Made by a program: the position numbers and the translations under genes. Source: Clostridiales bacterium (GTDB lineage Bacteria; Bacillota; Clostridia; Lachnospirales; JAQSXR01). Taken from it: 63,123 bases of DNA. A model generated the notes under the pieces. It did not search any database. It was not told the DNA's origin and saw only the letters and a list, made by a program, of their open reading frames with translations. This document shows, in pieces, positions 8,522-18,894 of the stretch. How positions within the stretch are numbered: position 1 is the first letter of the stretch; every line of letters begins with the position of its first letter. Location of the stretch: positions 1 through 63,123 of the forward strand of contig JAQSXR010000011.1 in NCBI GenBank assembly GCA_029256575.1, in the 5' to 3' direction.

Positions 8522-9727
8522 TTATTTTTTATTTTTGCTATTCTTTTTTTTAGAATTTGCATTTTTTGTATTTGTATTTTCCTTTTCAGAGTTTACGTTT
8601 TCTGTATTCGTATACTCCTCATTTATGTTTTGAGTGCTTACACTTTCAGTATTTAAGTTTTCAGTGCTTTCTCTTTCAACCCTTAAGTTTTCAGTACTTA
8701 AATTTTCGGCGCTAGCACTTAAGCTTTCAACGCTGGCTCTTGTATCTGTACTTTTTGTATCTGTTCTTTTTTTATTTGTACTTTTTGTATTTGCAACTTT
8801 AGTATTTTTACTTTTTGCATCTACTTTTTTCTCATTTGTATTTTTTGTATTTTTTTTATTATTTGTATTTATATTTTTTGTATTTTTTTTATTTGTATTT
8901 TTTTCATTTGTATTTTTTTCATTTATATTTTTTTCATTTATATCTTTTTCATTTATATTTTTTTCATTTATATCCATATTTGGATTTTGTTTAAATAAAT
9001 TTCTATATACGATCTTCATTTTGTTAACTACTTTTTTATATAAATTTTTTATATTATTTAGCAATGATTTTATGGTAGGTAAAATTTTCGTCTTATATAT
9101 TTTAACAATCTTACCCCTTGAATTTTGTATCCAATTTTGGTTCGAATTTTGTTTCGATTTTAAATTATGAACTGATATTTCGTTATTTGCTTTCGGAATA
9201 ACTATTCCTTGTCTATTTATTAAGAATTGTTTATATTTCTTTTCATTAAGCTTATTAGATATTAAATCCTTAAGTGGTTCCATACTAGTTTCAAAATATC
9301 TTTTTGGTACAATATAGCCTTGCGTTCTATTTATGAATACAACTATTTGTCTATTTGTCTCTACGATTCGAGCTATGCTCTCCCATGCTAATGAAAAGTC
9401 GTTATCCTCTGAGGCTATGCTAAGTCCTTGTTCATTAAAGGTATAAAACAAATCTCTTTCATTTGCTTTTTCTTTCTTTACATGCATAACAGCTCTATAG
9501 TATAAACTTGCTGGAACAAACACTGTATATATTAATCCTCCTGAAAGGAAAAGAAGCGCTGATATGGTGTCTTTTATATTAAAAGATACTATACTCATTA
9601 CAAAACAAAGTAAACTAAATGCAATTGCAAATAATCCTTTTTTCCTTAGATATGCGCAAGTTAAATTAAAACGAAACATATCTATTACATTAATTCTTAC
9701 AACAGCCTTAATTTCTTCAAATGTCAT
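8522..9727 (-). CDS. YcxB-like membrane protein with long low-complexity tail
   Basis: 401 residues. Residues 1-170 contain two hydrophobic segments (about 31-48 and 56-77) followed by a cytoplasmic beta-rich part (FYTFNEQGLSIASEDNDFSLAWESIARIVE) that matches the YcxB-like protein family seen in Firmicutes. After about residue 245 the protein becomes a degenerate repeat of units such as NEKN, INEKN, NTNKKN and STENL, almost entirely N, K, E, T and S, to the last residue. DNA in the tail consists of ttttttcattt-type repeats, so it may vary in length by slippage. Function unknown. SD AAAGGACA precedes the ATG. No operon partner is evident. Confidence 0.65.
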   Translation of the reverse strand: MTFEEIKAVVRINVIDMFRFNLTCAYLRKKGLFAIAFSLLCFVMSIVSFNIKDTISALLFLSGGLIYTVFVPASLYYRAVMHVKKEKANERDLFYTFNEQGLSIASEDNDFSLAWESIARIVETNRQIVVFINRTQGYIVPKRYFETSMEPLKDLISNKLNEKKYKQFLINRQGIVIPKANNEISVHNLKSKQNSNQNWIQNSRGKIVKIYKTKILPTIKSLLNNIKNLYKKVVNKMKIVYRNLFKQNPNMDINEKNINEKDINEKNINEKNTNEKNTNKKNTKNINTNNKKNTKNTNEKKVDAKSKNTKVANTKSTNKKRTDTKSTDTRASVESLSASAENLSTENLRVERESTENLNTESVSTQNINEEYTNTENVNSEKENTNTKNANSKKKNSKNKK

Positions 9728-9772
9728 TATGTTTTGTCCTTTATCAATTGATGGGGATATTATAGCATAATG

Positions 9773-11119
9773 CTATTTCATTTGCAAGGTCTTGGCTTTT
9801 TTGAAAAACGAAACAATCATACAACTCCCTACAATAAATGCAAATAGTTCTACAAGAGGTACGATCACCCACACCCCATTTATTCCCATAAAAGTCGGTA
9901 AGATAAAAATAGCTGGTATTATTACTATAAACCCCCTTATCATAGAAATAATAAACGCTGGTTTAGATTTTGCAATTGAAGAAAAAAATGAAATTACTAC
10001 AACATTCATTCCCATCAAAACAAAGGCAGTAAAATAAAGTCTCATTCCTTTTTTAGCAATATCATATAAGACCACATTATTTTCAGAATTAAATGCCCCT
10101 ATAATTGGGTCTGGATAAATTATGCATACTAAATAAAAAGCAATGCCAAGAACTAATGCTAGTGTACCGCCGCTAAATAGAACTTTCTTTATATTTGCTT
10201 CTTTTTTTGCACCATAACTGACACTGATTATAGGTTGAATCCCTTGCCCAATTCCAGTGAACATAGCTGTAAATACAAGTGAAATATTAGCCATAATTCC
10301 ATACGCTGCTACACCAATATCTCCGACTATCTTGATAATTACTAGGTTGAACATTAATATTACAATACCAACTGAGAATTCAGAGATGAATGCAGGGACC
10401 CCAACTATTAATACTTTTCTAATTTGATCGAGATTTAATTTCGTTTTTATTAATTTAAAGTTGTTTTGTTTTTGTAGTATGTGTATCGATAATATTCCGA
10501 GACTAATTACTGGTGAAATACCAGTAGCCAGCGCTGCACCAAACATACCCATCTTAAATGGAACTATAAAAATATAATCTAAAATAATATTACCCACATT
10601 GCCTGATATCATAGCTAACATAGCAAGCTTAGGATTTCCATCATTTCTTACCATACTTAACATTATGCTATTTAAAATAAATGCAATTGAAAAAGCAAAT
10701 AATGTTTTTAAGTAACTACTCGAAAGTGAAATTAAGCGACCGGTTGCCCCTAGTAGCTTTACAATATCTTTTGAAAAACCCACTCCAAATATAGATAGTA
10801 AAACTCCAATAATAATCCCTACAATAAATACTTGTGTAAAAAGCCTCTGCCCTTCTTCCTTTTTGCCACTTCCTAAGTATATCGAATATAAAGTTCCTAC
10901 TCCTGTAGCGATTAATAATCCCAACGCGCTTAGTACTCCGCTATATATTGGGATAACCAAGTTTAAAGCAATCAACCCATCTTTTCCAATCCCATTCGCT
11001 ATAAAATAAGTATCCACTAAAACATAAAGCGAAAGACCCATCATGCTTATAATATTAAAAGACACATATCTTATAAAAGTTTTTAAAATATTATCCGTTA
11101 TTATTTTATTTGTTTTCAT
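9773..11119 (-). CDS. MATE family multidrug/Na+ (or H+) antiporter
   Basis: 448 residues with about twelve hydrophobic segments, arranged as two six-helix halves typical of MATE exporters. Recognisable family sequence includes YVLVDTYFIANGIGKDGLIALNLVIP (DinF/NorM-like helix 1-2 region) and GIGQGIQPIISVSYGAKK at the start of the second half. It exports cationic or aromatic compounds; the substrate cannot be read. The ATG lies four bases behind a GGAGG, which itself follows directly on a strong terminator hairpin, so expression is probably controlled by transcription attenuation in the 11120-11235 leader. Confidence 0.92.
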   Translation of the reverse strand: MKTNKIITDNILKTFIRYVSFNIISMMGLSLYVLVDTYFIANGIGKDGLIALNLVIPIYSGVLSALGLLIATGVGTLYSIYLGSGKKEEGQRLFTQVFIVGIIIGVLLSIFGVGFSKDIVKLLGATGRLISLSSSYLKTLFAFSIAFILNSIMLSMVRNDGNPKLAMLAMISGNVGNIILDYIFIVPFKMGMFGAALATGISPVISLGILSIHILQKQNNFKLIKTKLNLDQIRKVLIVGVPAFISEFSVGIVILMFNLVIIKIVGDIGVAAYGIMANISLVFTAMFTGIGQGIQPIISVSYGAKKEANIKKVLFSGGTLALVLGIAFYLVCIIYPDPIIGAFNSENNVVLYDIAKKGMRLYFTAFVLMGMNVVVISFFSSIAKSKPAFIISMIRGFIVIIPAIFILPTFMGINGVWVIVPLVELFAFIVGSCMIVSFFKKAKTLQMK

Positions 11120-11128
11120 ATATCCTCC

Positions 11129-11173
11129 AAAAAAATATCGCTAGACCTGTCATATCCACAGGCCTAACGATAT
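11129..11173 (-). promoter_or_regulatory. Terminator-type attenuator in the MATE leader
   Basis: On the minus strand ATATCGTTAGGCCTGT pairs over 16 bp (two G-U pairs) with ACAGGTCTAGCGATAT around a 7-nt loop, followed at once by seven T. The GGAGG ribosome site of the MATE gene (11124-11128) is directly behind the T-run. Since a promoter (11243-11271) lies upstream of it and no gene intervenes, the hairpin must act on the MATE transcript itself. Confidence 0.75.
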
Positions 11174-11242
11174 GATATATTTCTCTATTATGAACAAGAA
11201 AATCCGGCGATTTATTTTGTTCTAGTACACTAAGTTATTACT
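11174..11242 (-). other. MATE 5' leader with upstream hairpin
   Basis: About 70 nt between the predicted transcription start and the terminator. A GAACAA/TTGTTC plus AAATC/GATTT hairpin with loop GCCG can form (about 11191-11221), so the leader could hold an anti-terminator or a ligand- or ribosome-sensing element. I do not recognise a known riboswitch class. Confidence 0.4.
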
Positions 11243-11271
11243 ATAATAATAAATCTGTGTACATTTGTCAA
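11243..11271 (-). promoter_or_regulatory. Sigma-A promoter of the MATE gene
   Basis: Minus-strand TTGACA (11266-11271), 17-nt spacer, TATTAT (11243-11248). Consensus quality is high, and it lies about 125 bp ahead of the start codon. Confidence 0.8.
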
Positions 11272-11314
11272 GAGTCAGGATATTATAAAACAATACTTTA
11301 CTAAGCTATTTTTC

Positions 11315-13275
11315 TTACAAAAGATTAGTATATACAATCGTATTGGCAATTGTGATCATTGTCATTAATATAGTATTTAAAAATACACCTGTATACACAT
11401 TTCCTGTTTTCTTATATAATGCCTTTGTATATATGGTTGCAACAATAAGTGTTGGAACCAATGCAAATAGCAATATACTACTTAGTGCTTGTGAAGGCCA
11501 TAATGCTCTTCCAGTGATAAATAGTTTTCCATATTGAGCAACGATATAAAGAACAAGACCTCCTACATTTACAATACATCCAACAAGATATCCTTTCCAG
11601 CCCTTAATGAAATCTGTATTCGCATTAATTGTGATTCCTGTTACATAGTAATAAAGGAAGAAGAAAGGTATATATCTTAAACAAGACAAAATATGTTTAA
11701 GCTCAAACGTCTTAACTGCCCAAACCCAAATTCTAAAGTCAGTTTTAAATACAGCACTTACAATAAATAGAATTAGGAAGCCTACAACTACTACTGCGAT
11801 AGATGTTGCTAATGCTGCTAATATTGCCTTCCAATTAGTTACAAATCCATACTGTTTTAGTAATGTTTTATTTGGTTTTTTGTCAAGATAATAGCACGCT
11901 AATGCAATGATAGCAGTTACTGCTGTTAAACAGCAGTTAACAAAGTTCCAATTATGATTGGCTTTATTTTTTCTTTCCCTTTCTTAACATAAGTATATAT
12001 GCCAAAAACAACCGATAACGCTATAACTACTAAAGAACTAACTTTAAGAATTTTCATTCCTGTTCCTGTCTTATCCATTAAGGTTGGGAAATATAGTGCT
12101 GGGAATAATGTGCAAAATACAATAATAAGCCAAAATACAGATTTCCCGCCTAATGTCTTAGGTCCTTCTATTTGCAAATTAGCCTCTGTTTTTGCCTTGG
12201 AGAAAAATGGAACCTTTAATAGTAATGAAATAAGCGGAATAAATAGCAAGAAGAACCCAACTAAGGCAACAAATTCAAATAATTCTTTTAGGAACCAAAT
12301 TTGACTATCGGATGCTAAATTAGCTGAATCTTGATCTGGTGAGACAAATCCTTCAAAGGCCGCTGTATAAAAATCTATCTGATGACCTGTTGTTGTTACG
12401 GAAAAATGATTCCAAGGATGGGTTTCATTCGGCATATAGATTACCCTTTTACCACCATTGTCTAAAGTATATATTGTACCTTCTGTACTATTTTCTGGAT
12501 AACCTAAGAACTCTTCCCCTTCAGATGTATTTATGTAATTCTTACGAATAACGGTCTCTCCTGTGCTTTCTGCTACTAAGTCAAAGAAAAACTCATCATA
12601 ATGTGCAGCTATCTTACCTACAAATCTAGGTCCAAATGCTGCTGCTGCAACATCGGAGGTAGCTCCTAGGTAACCAGCCCAAAGATAATCTGAACCCATT
12701 GTGAGCCCTGCATATATTTTTCTTAATCCAAGTGTCGCATAGCTTTGTTCATCCATTACCATAGCCATGGTTGCTGAAAAGCCTCCCATAGAGTGGCCTG
12801 CTACTGCGATAATTCCGTTTCCAGATTCATCCTTTAACACATAATCTTGGTCATACATATACTGCGCTGCATCAAATAAACTAGATGGCCAGAAAGAAAA
12901 GAATTCTTTTCCACTTTCTAAGTCTTTCTCATAAATAGAGTGTCCATGATCGTACATATCTAAAGCTAATACAACATATCCTCTTCTAGATAATTCGATT
13001 GCACCAGCGTCCTGCATTTCTGCAGAATTTAAATATCCATGTGTTGTAATAATCGTCGGTCTTGGATCATTTTCACTAGCAGTCTTTGGCATATAAAGTA
13101 ACCCTGACAGAGTACCTACTTCTGTTTCAAAACTAATTCTGGTTACCTTTGTTGAATAGAATGAAGTATTAAACATTTGTGCCAAAATACTACCAAGTAG
13201 AATTAATACAATTGATACTGCTACCAACCAAACAGATTTCTTTGACTTCGTTGATTTTGATGTTGAATTACTCAT
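11315..13275 (-). pseudogene. Membrane alpha/beta hydrolase, frameshifted by an 11-bp tandem duplication
   Basis: The first 449 codons (13275-11926) encode an N-terminal TM segment (about 18-37), an alpha/beta-hydrolase domain with THGYLNS (oxyanion region), the nucleophile elbow GHSMGGFS near residue 165 and ETHPWNHFSVT holding the likely catalytic H, then three TM segments. The frame stops at 11926. In the next frame the protein continues without interruption (TAIIALACYYLDKK, then further TM segments) to the stop at 11315. The break is at 11919-11940, two near-identical 11-bp units (TTAAC-N-GC-N-GT on the minus strand); removal of either one restores a single open frame of about 650 codons. 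The full product would be a polytopic membrane hydrolase of unknown substrate. Loss of the C-terminal membrane part probably, but not certainly, inactivates it. Confidence 0.8.
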
Positions 13276-13362
13276 AAGATACCTCCCAATATTATTTTGA
13301 TTATCACTTTATATTCCGCTACCCTCCTTTTTCATAAAATTAAACGCTCTCTAGAATAAAAA

Positions 13363-13399
13363 GGGGTATTAAACATTGTTTGACAATGCTTAATACCCT
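13363..13399 (-). terminator. Rho-independent terminator after the glp operon
   Basis: Minus-strand GGGTATTAAGCATTG pairs with CAATGTTTAATACCC around TCAAA, followed by CTTTTTATTC. It closes the glpA-like/glpK operon and also isolates the hydrolase gene downstream. Confidence 0.85.
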
Positions 13400-13509
13400 C
13401 TCTGCTCTCATCTCTGAAGGAACTATATTTAATTAATTTAAAATATTCTAACGAATTAATTATACCATATATTGGAAATTTTGCAAACCTTTTTTGACAG
13501 ATTTACAAT

Positions 13510-15018
<1,509 letters not shown>

Positions 15019-15045
15019 TTATATTCTAAATTTAATTCATTATGC

Positions 15046-15414
15046 CTAATTCTGTCCCCTTACATTTTTCGTCGCAATTACATTAACATTTGTCCCCAAT
15101 ACATTCCTAACTATAATATCTCCAATGCAAATGGGTGCTTCTACGATAATACCTTTTAATTCTTTCATACAATCTTTTATCTTATCTTTCGGAATATCTT
15201 CACTTGTCTTAACAGAAACCATAGGCAATTCACCATTCTTCACAATCACGGTAGATGTAATGATTCTAGTGGGATTTATGACCTCTTTTTTCGCATACTG
15301 TTCTCCTTTCTGGCAAGAGTTCCCGGATATTTTTATTACTTGTCCTTTCTCAATTGCCACATTCATCATACATCCCAATGGACATCCTATGCAGATTAAT
15401 TCCTTCGTCTCCAT
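15046..15414 (-). CDS. DUF1667 protein of the glycerol 3-phosphate dehydrogenase complex
   Basis: 122 residues from the ATG at 15414 (a GGAGGGAGGG site precedes it; an in-frame ATG lies 18 bases upstream). Residues include CIGCPLGCMMNV near the N-terminus and NSCQKGEQYAKKE near 36, cysteine pairs that suggest an iron-sulfur centre. In many Clostridia this family sits between glpK and the two flavoproteins, replacing GlpC in electron transfer; that role is inferred from neighbourhood. It abuts the upstream FAD oxidoreductase. Confidence 0.85.
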   Translation of the reverse strand: METKELICIGCPLGCMMNVAIEKGQVIKISGNSCQKGEQYAKKEVINPTRIITSTVIVKNGELPMVSVKTSEDIPKDKIKDCMKELKGIIVEAPICIGDIIVRNVLGTNVNVIATKNVRGQN

Positions 15415-15431
15415 ACAAAACCCTCCCTCCA

Positions 15432-16625
15432 CTATTCTATAATTTCAATTGTAATATTCTGAAGCTTTGATTCACTCATTACATCCTGCCTTTTTATTTT
15501 AACTTCTTCCATTTCTCCTGGGGCCATTATCTTCTTTCTTCGTTTCCATACTTCATTATTATCGAAGGTAACACGAATACTGCCTTCCCTATAAACTTTA
15601 TCAACGCGAAATCGTACCGTCACTACTTCATCCATCTTTATTGGATTTATATATTTGGGAACTGTGTAACGAACGCCTTTTCCAGATATCAATTCGATTA
15701 AATTAATTTTTGCTAAACTTTCTCTCATTTCGGCAGAAACAATGACATATCTTGCTGCATTCCTTCCTGCTAAGCTAGCTTCTTCCGAAACAAAATCCAC
15801 CAAGTCATGAACATGAAGTACATTTCCACAAGCGAATATCCCTTCTTCACTTGTTTCTAATTGATCATTCACAATGGGTCCTGATGTTATTTTCTCTATA
15901 TTAATACCTAATCCTTGAGATAGTTCATTTTCCGGAATTAATCCTACCGATAACAATAGTGTGTCACAAGAGAAATACTCCTCTGTTCCTTGGCTTAATC
16001 TTAAAGGGATTTGATAGTCATCAAGACATTGTACTATATTTCTTTTTAACCCACCGGAATATGGCATTAACTCTGCCACCAACTTTACAGTTGCACCTTC
16101 TAAAGTCATTCTCCTAGCCATAATCAACCCAATATCACCAGAACCTAGTATTACAACTTCTTTTCCTGGCATTAGTCCCTCTATATTCACTAAACGTTGT
16201 GCCGTTCCCGCGCTGTAAATTCCTGCTGGCCGATATCCAGGAATACCAAGTGCCCCTCTTGCTCGCTCCCTACACCCCATAGCCAACACAATTGCCTTTG
16301 CTTGAATTGTGAAGTGTCCCTCCGTCTTATTCATTGCTGTTACTTGCTTCTTTGAGTTGATATCAATTACCATCGTGTTTAATTTATATTCTATATTAAG
16401 TTCCTTCACTCTCTCGATATAACGCTCTGCGTATTCTGGACCAGTCAACTCCTCACGAAAAGTATGCAGTCCAAACCCATTATGAATACATTGATTCAAT
16501 ATGCCTCCTAATTCCTTATCCCTCTCAATAATCAAAATGCTGTTACACCCTTCTTCTTTCGCAGCCACTGCTGCTGCTAACCCTGCAGGCCCGCCTCCAA
16601 TAATAATAATGTCAAATGACTCCAT
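15432..16625 (-). CDS. NAD(P)/FAD-dependent oxidoreductase of the glp operon
   Basis: 397 residues from the ATG at 16625, behind AAAGGAGTGAGA. An N-terminal FAD site IIIIGGGPAGLAAAVAA (about residues 5-21) and a second dinucleotide fold with VVILGSGDIGLIMARR near 160 mark a two-Rossmann flavoprotein. GIFACGN near 262 is the conserved FAD-ribityl contact. It lies between the glpA-like dehydrogenase and the DUF1667 gene, so it probably passes electrons from glycerol 3-phosphate oxidation to an acceptor, in place of GlpB. The acceptor cannot be read from the sequence. Confidence 0.88.
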   Translation of the reverse strand: MESFDIIIIGGGPAGLAAAVAAKEEGCNSILIIERDKELGGILNQCIHNGFGLHTFREELTGPEYAERYIERVKELNIEYKLNTMVIDINSKKQVTAMNKTEGHFTIQAKAIVLAMGCRERARGALGIPGYRPAGIYSAGTAQRLVNIEGLMPGKEVVILGSGDIGLIMARRMTLEGATVKLVAELMPYSGGLKRNIVQCLDDYQIPLRLSQGTEEYFSCDTLLLSVGLIPENELSQGLGINIEKITSGPIVNDQLETSEEGIFACGNVLHVHDLVDFVSEEASLAGRNAARYVIVSAEMRESLAKINLIELISGKGVRYTVPKYINPIKMDEVVTVRFRVDKVYREGSIRVTFDNNEVWKRRKKIMAPGEMEEVKIKRQDVMSESKLQNITIEIIE

Positions 16626-16654
16626 AAATGTTCTCACTCCTTTCAGTTTTAGAC

Positions 16655-18121
16655 CTATTTATTCATCCACCCTATCTCCTTGTTCTTTCCTATAATTAAA
16701 TTTGATTCTCCGCTGGATTTCGATATATCTTCCAAATTAATCTGAAGCTCTCTTGCCAATATTTCCATAATTTTTGGGGTACAAAACCCCGCTTGACATC
16801 TACCAGATCCTGATCTTGTTCTTCTTTTAATTCCATCCAAAGTCTTAGCTCCTATCGGTCTTTGTATTGCATCTATAATTTCTCCCTCTGTAATGGTTTC
16901 ACATCGGCAAACAACATTGCCATAGGCTGGAGTTTCCTTAATCAACTTATCTCTTTCTTCTTTAGGAAGTTCAATTATATGAGGTATCCCTTTTCTAGTG
17001 CTAATAAAGTCTATTTTCTTAACGAGAGGAATAATATCGATATCGGTTACTAGCTCTGCAACAAATTTACCAATCGCTGGTGTGCAGGAAAGTCCTGGTG
17101 ATTCAATCCCTGCCACATCGATAAATCCAGGCGCATCCACTACCTCTCCTATGATAAAGTCATTTCCCTCTGTATGTGCTCGTAGCCCGCTAAATGAGGT
17201 TATAATTTGTCGCTTTGGAATATGCTTTACACTTCTCTCCGCTTTTGCTATAATCTCTTCCATTGCAGATTGTGTTGTAGTCGTCAGTTCTTTATTCTCA
17301 ACGTCTGTTGCTGTCGGTCCAATCATTAAATTCCCATGAACTGTAGGTGTCACTAGAATTCCTTTTCCAAACTTACCTGGTGTTTGAAAAAGAGTATGCT
17401 TTATATAGCTACCTAAGTTTTTATCAAACAAGCAATATTCACCCTTACGAGCTATTATTTTAATTTTATTTTCACTAACCATATTATGAATATTATCTGC
17501 ATAAACTCCTGCTGCATTAATAACAATTCTCGAATCAAATCTTCCATTACTTGTTTGTATTTGATAATTACTACTTCTGTTTCTCTGTTGCTTTTCAATA
17601 TTTACTACTTCTGTTTCCAAGAAAAATTCCACCCCATTTGTGCATGCATTTTCAGCAAGTGCGATATTTAGGGTAAACGGACATATAATTCCTCCAGTTG
17701 GTGCATATAAGGCTGCGACAACGTCCTCTGAAATATTTGGTTCCAGATGTTGTACCTCCTCCTTTTTAATAATTCTAATATCAGGCACTTTATTCTTTAA
17801 TCCGTTTTGCAGCAAATCTTCTAAGATTTCCCTTTCTTCTTCACGAAAGCTTAATACCAAAGATCCATTTCTGTGAAAAGGGATGTCTAGATCTTTCGAT
17901 AAGCTTTCCATCATACGATTTCCTTCTACGTTTAGTTTACTTTTTATACTACCTGCCTTTGCATCATATCCAGCGTGAACAATGCCACTATTTGCTTTAG
18001 AAGTTCCCTCACAGATATCAGAGCATTTTTCCAATACTGCAATCTTTATTTGATATCTGGATAATTCTCGAGCAATCGAACAGCCAATTACACCAGCACC
18101 AATAACTATAACGTCATACAT
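16655..18121 (-). CDS. glpA: Glycerol-3-phosphate dehydrogenase (GlpA-like) with BFD [2Fe-2S] domain
   Basis: 488 residues from the ATG at 18121, which follows GGGAGGGTGAG. The open frame reaches 18172, but that upstream part lies inside the leader terminator and is not a credible start. N-terminal FAD motif DVIVIGAGVIGCSIAREL, a DAO-fold dehydrogenase body, then a C-terminal BFD-like domain with CRCETITEGEI and GRCQAGFCTPKI (four cysteines of a [2Fe-2S] site) at about 400-460. It oxidises glycerol 3-phosphate to dihydroxyacetone phosphate at the membrane face. First gene of the operon, controlled by GlpP. Confidence 0.92.
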   Translation of the reverse strand: MYDVIVIGAGVIGCSIARELSRYQIKIAVLEKCSDICEGTSKANSGIVHAGYDAKAGSIKSKLNVEGNRMMESLSKDLDIPFHRNGSLVLSFREEEREILEDLLQNGLKNKVPDIRIIKKEEVQHLEPNISEDVVAALYAPTGGIICPFTLNIALAENACTNGVEFFLETEVVNIEKQQRNRSSNYQIQTSNGRFDSRIVINAAGVYADNIHNMVSENKIKIIARKGEYCLFDKNLGSYIKHTLFQTPGKFGKGILVTPTVHGNLMIGPTATDVENKELTTTTQSAMEEIIAKAERSVKHIPKRQIITSFSGLRAHTEGNDFIIGEVVDAPGFIDVAGIESPGLSCTPAIGKFVAELVTDIDIIPLVKKIDFISTRKGIPHIIELPKEERDKLIKETPAYGNVVCRCETITEGEIIDAIQRPIGAKTLDGIKRRTRSGSGRCQAGFCTPKIMEILARELQINLEDISKSSGESNLIIGKNKEIGWMNK

Positions 18122-18147
18122 ATATCTCACCCTCCCAGTTTTAGGCA

Positions 18148-18198
18148 TAAAAAAACAAGCAAACAATATCACAAGTTAATGTGATACTATTTTGCTTG
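18148..18198 (-). terminator. Leader terminator of the glp operon (GlpP target)
   Basis: Minus-strand hairpin: CAAGCAAA at the base pairs with TTTGCTTG, the upper stem is TATCACA/TGTGATA, and seven T follow. It lies between the operon promoter (18237-18265) and the glpA start. GlpP proteins release such terminators when bound to glycerol 3-phosphate, and glpP is the next gene upstream. Confidence 0.8.
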
Positions 18199-18236
18199 AC
18201 TCCAATTCTCATGCAATACATTATTAAGTTGTTATA

Positions 18237-18265
18237 ATTATAACATAAATATTGGTAATTTTCAA
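18237..18265 (-). promoter_or_regulatory. Promoter of the glp operon
   Basis: Minus-strand TTGAAA (18260-18265), 17-nt spacer, TATAAT (18237-18242). The -10 lies within a perfect 16-bp palindrome TGTTATAATTATAACA (18230-18245), which could be an operator as well. Confidence 0.75.
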
Positions 18266-18272
18266 TAGATTT

Positions 18273-18839
18273 CTACATAAACCATACCTTCTGGTTCGTT
18301 GTTGAAATGGATACTGCCCCTGCTGATAAAGCTGACATAGCATCCTCTTTATCTGATATTAATCCACCCGCTATAATAGGTATCGAAATCATACTGCTTA
18401 ACCTTTTTATCACTTTTGGCATAACACCAGGAAGAATTTCAACATAATCTGGTTTTACCGTTTCACTCTGTCTTTGTATATTCTCAAAAGCCATAGAATC
18501 TATTACAAAAAAACGAAATACTGTAAAAAGATGCAATTCTTTCGCTCTTTTAATCAATGCTTGTTTTGTTGAAATAATCCCATCTGCTTCAGTATTGTTT
18601 TTTATATAATCAACTGATATTTCTTTTGTACTAAGCCCATTAATTAAATCAACATGTACAATAGCAATTTTGCCCTCAGATTTTATCTTATTAACTATAT
18701 CAATAATATTACAGATATCACCAAAGAGTATGAAAATTATTTTGCTTTCCGATTCTAAACATCGATGAAGTCCATCCATATCCTTAACCGCCGCTATAAT
18801 AGGTGATTCATCCATCGCTGTCTCAAATCTTTTATTCAT
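18273..18839 (-). CDS. glpP: Glycerol-3-phosphate-responsive antiterminator GlpP
   Basis: 188-residue TIM-barrel-like RNA-binding regulator. PIIAAVKDMDGL near residue 13, HVDLINGLSTKEIS near 60 and the C-terminal PIIAGGLISDKEDAMSALSAGAVSISTTN (phosphate-binding loop) are typical of the GlpP family. It would bind glycerol 3-phosphate and the glp leader mRNA and prevent termination at 18148-18198. The gene immediately precedes that leader in the same direction. SD GGAAG lies seven bases before ATG. Confidence 0.93.
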   Translation of the reverse strand: MNKRFETAMDESPIIAAVKDMDGLHRCLESESKIIFILFGDICNIIDIVNKIKSEGKIAIVHVDLINGLSTKEISVDYIKNNTEADGIISTKQALIKRAKELHLFTVFRFFVIDSMAFENIQRQSETVKPDYVEILPGVMPKVIKRLSSMISIPIIAGGLISDKEDAMSALSAGAVSISTTNQKVWFM

Positions 18840-18894
18840 ACTTTGCTACTTCCTTTCATATTGTCTAATCTTTAAATTCTTAATTTAAAATTAT

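Noticed and set aside
8634-9170. 178-codon plus-strand frame rich in F, V and L
   Set aside because: It is the antisense of the low-complexity tail of the YcxB-like gene; no SD, and composition follows from the repeat.
11129-11173. Hairpin as an ordinary terminator of the hydrolase gene
   Set aside because: A consensus promoter sits between that gene and the hairpin, and the MATE SD follows directly, so it belongs to the MATE leader.
18122-18172. Upstream extension of the glpA-like gene
   Set aside because: It overlaps the leader terminator and has no SD, whereas GGGAGGGTGAG lies right before ATG 18121.
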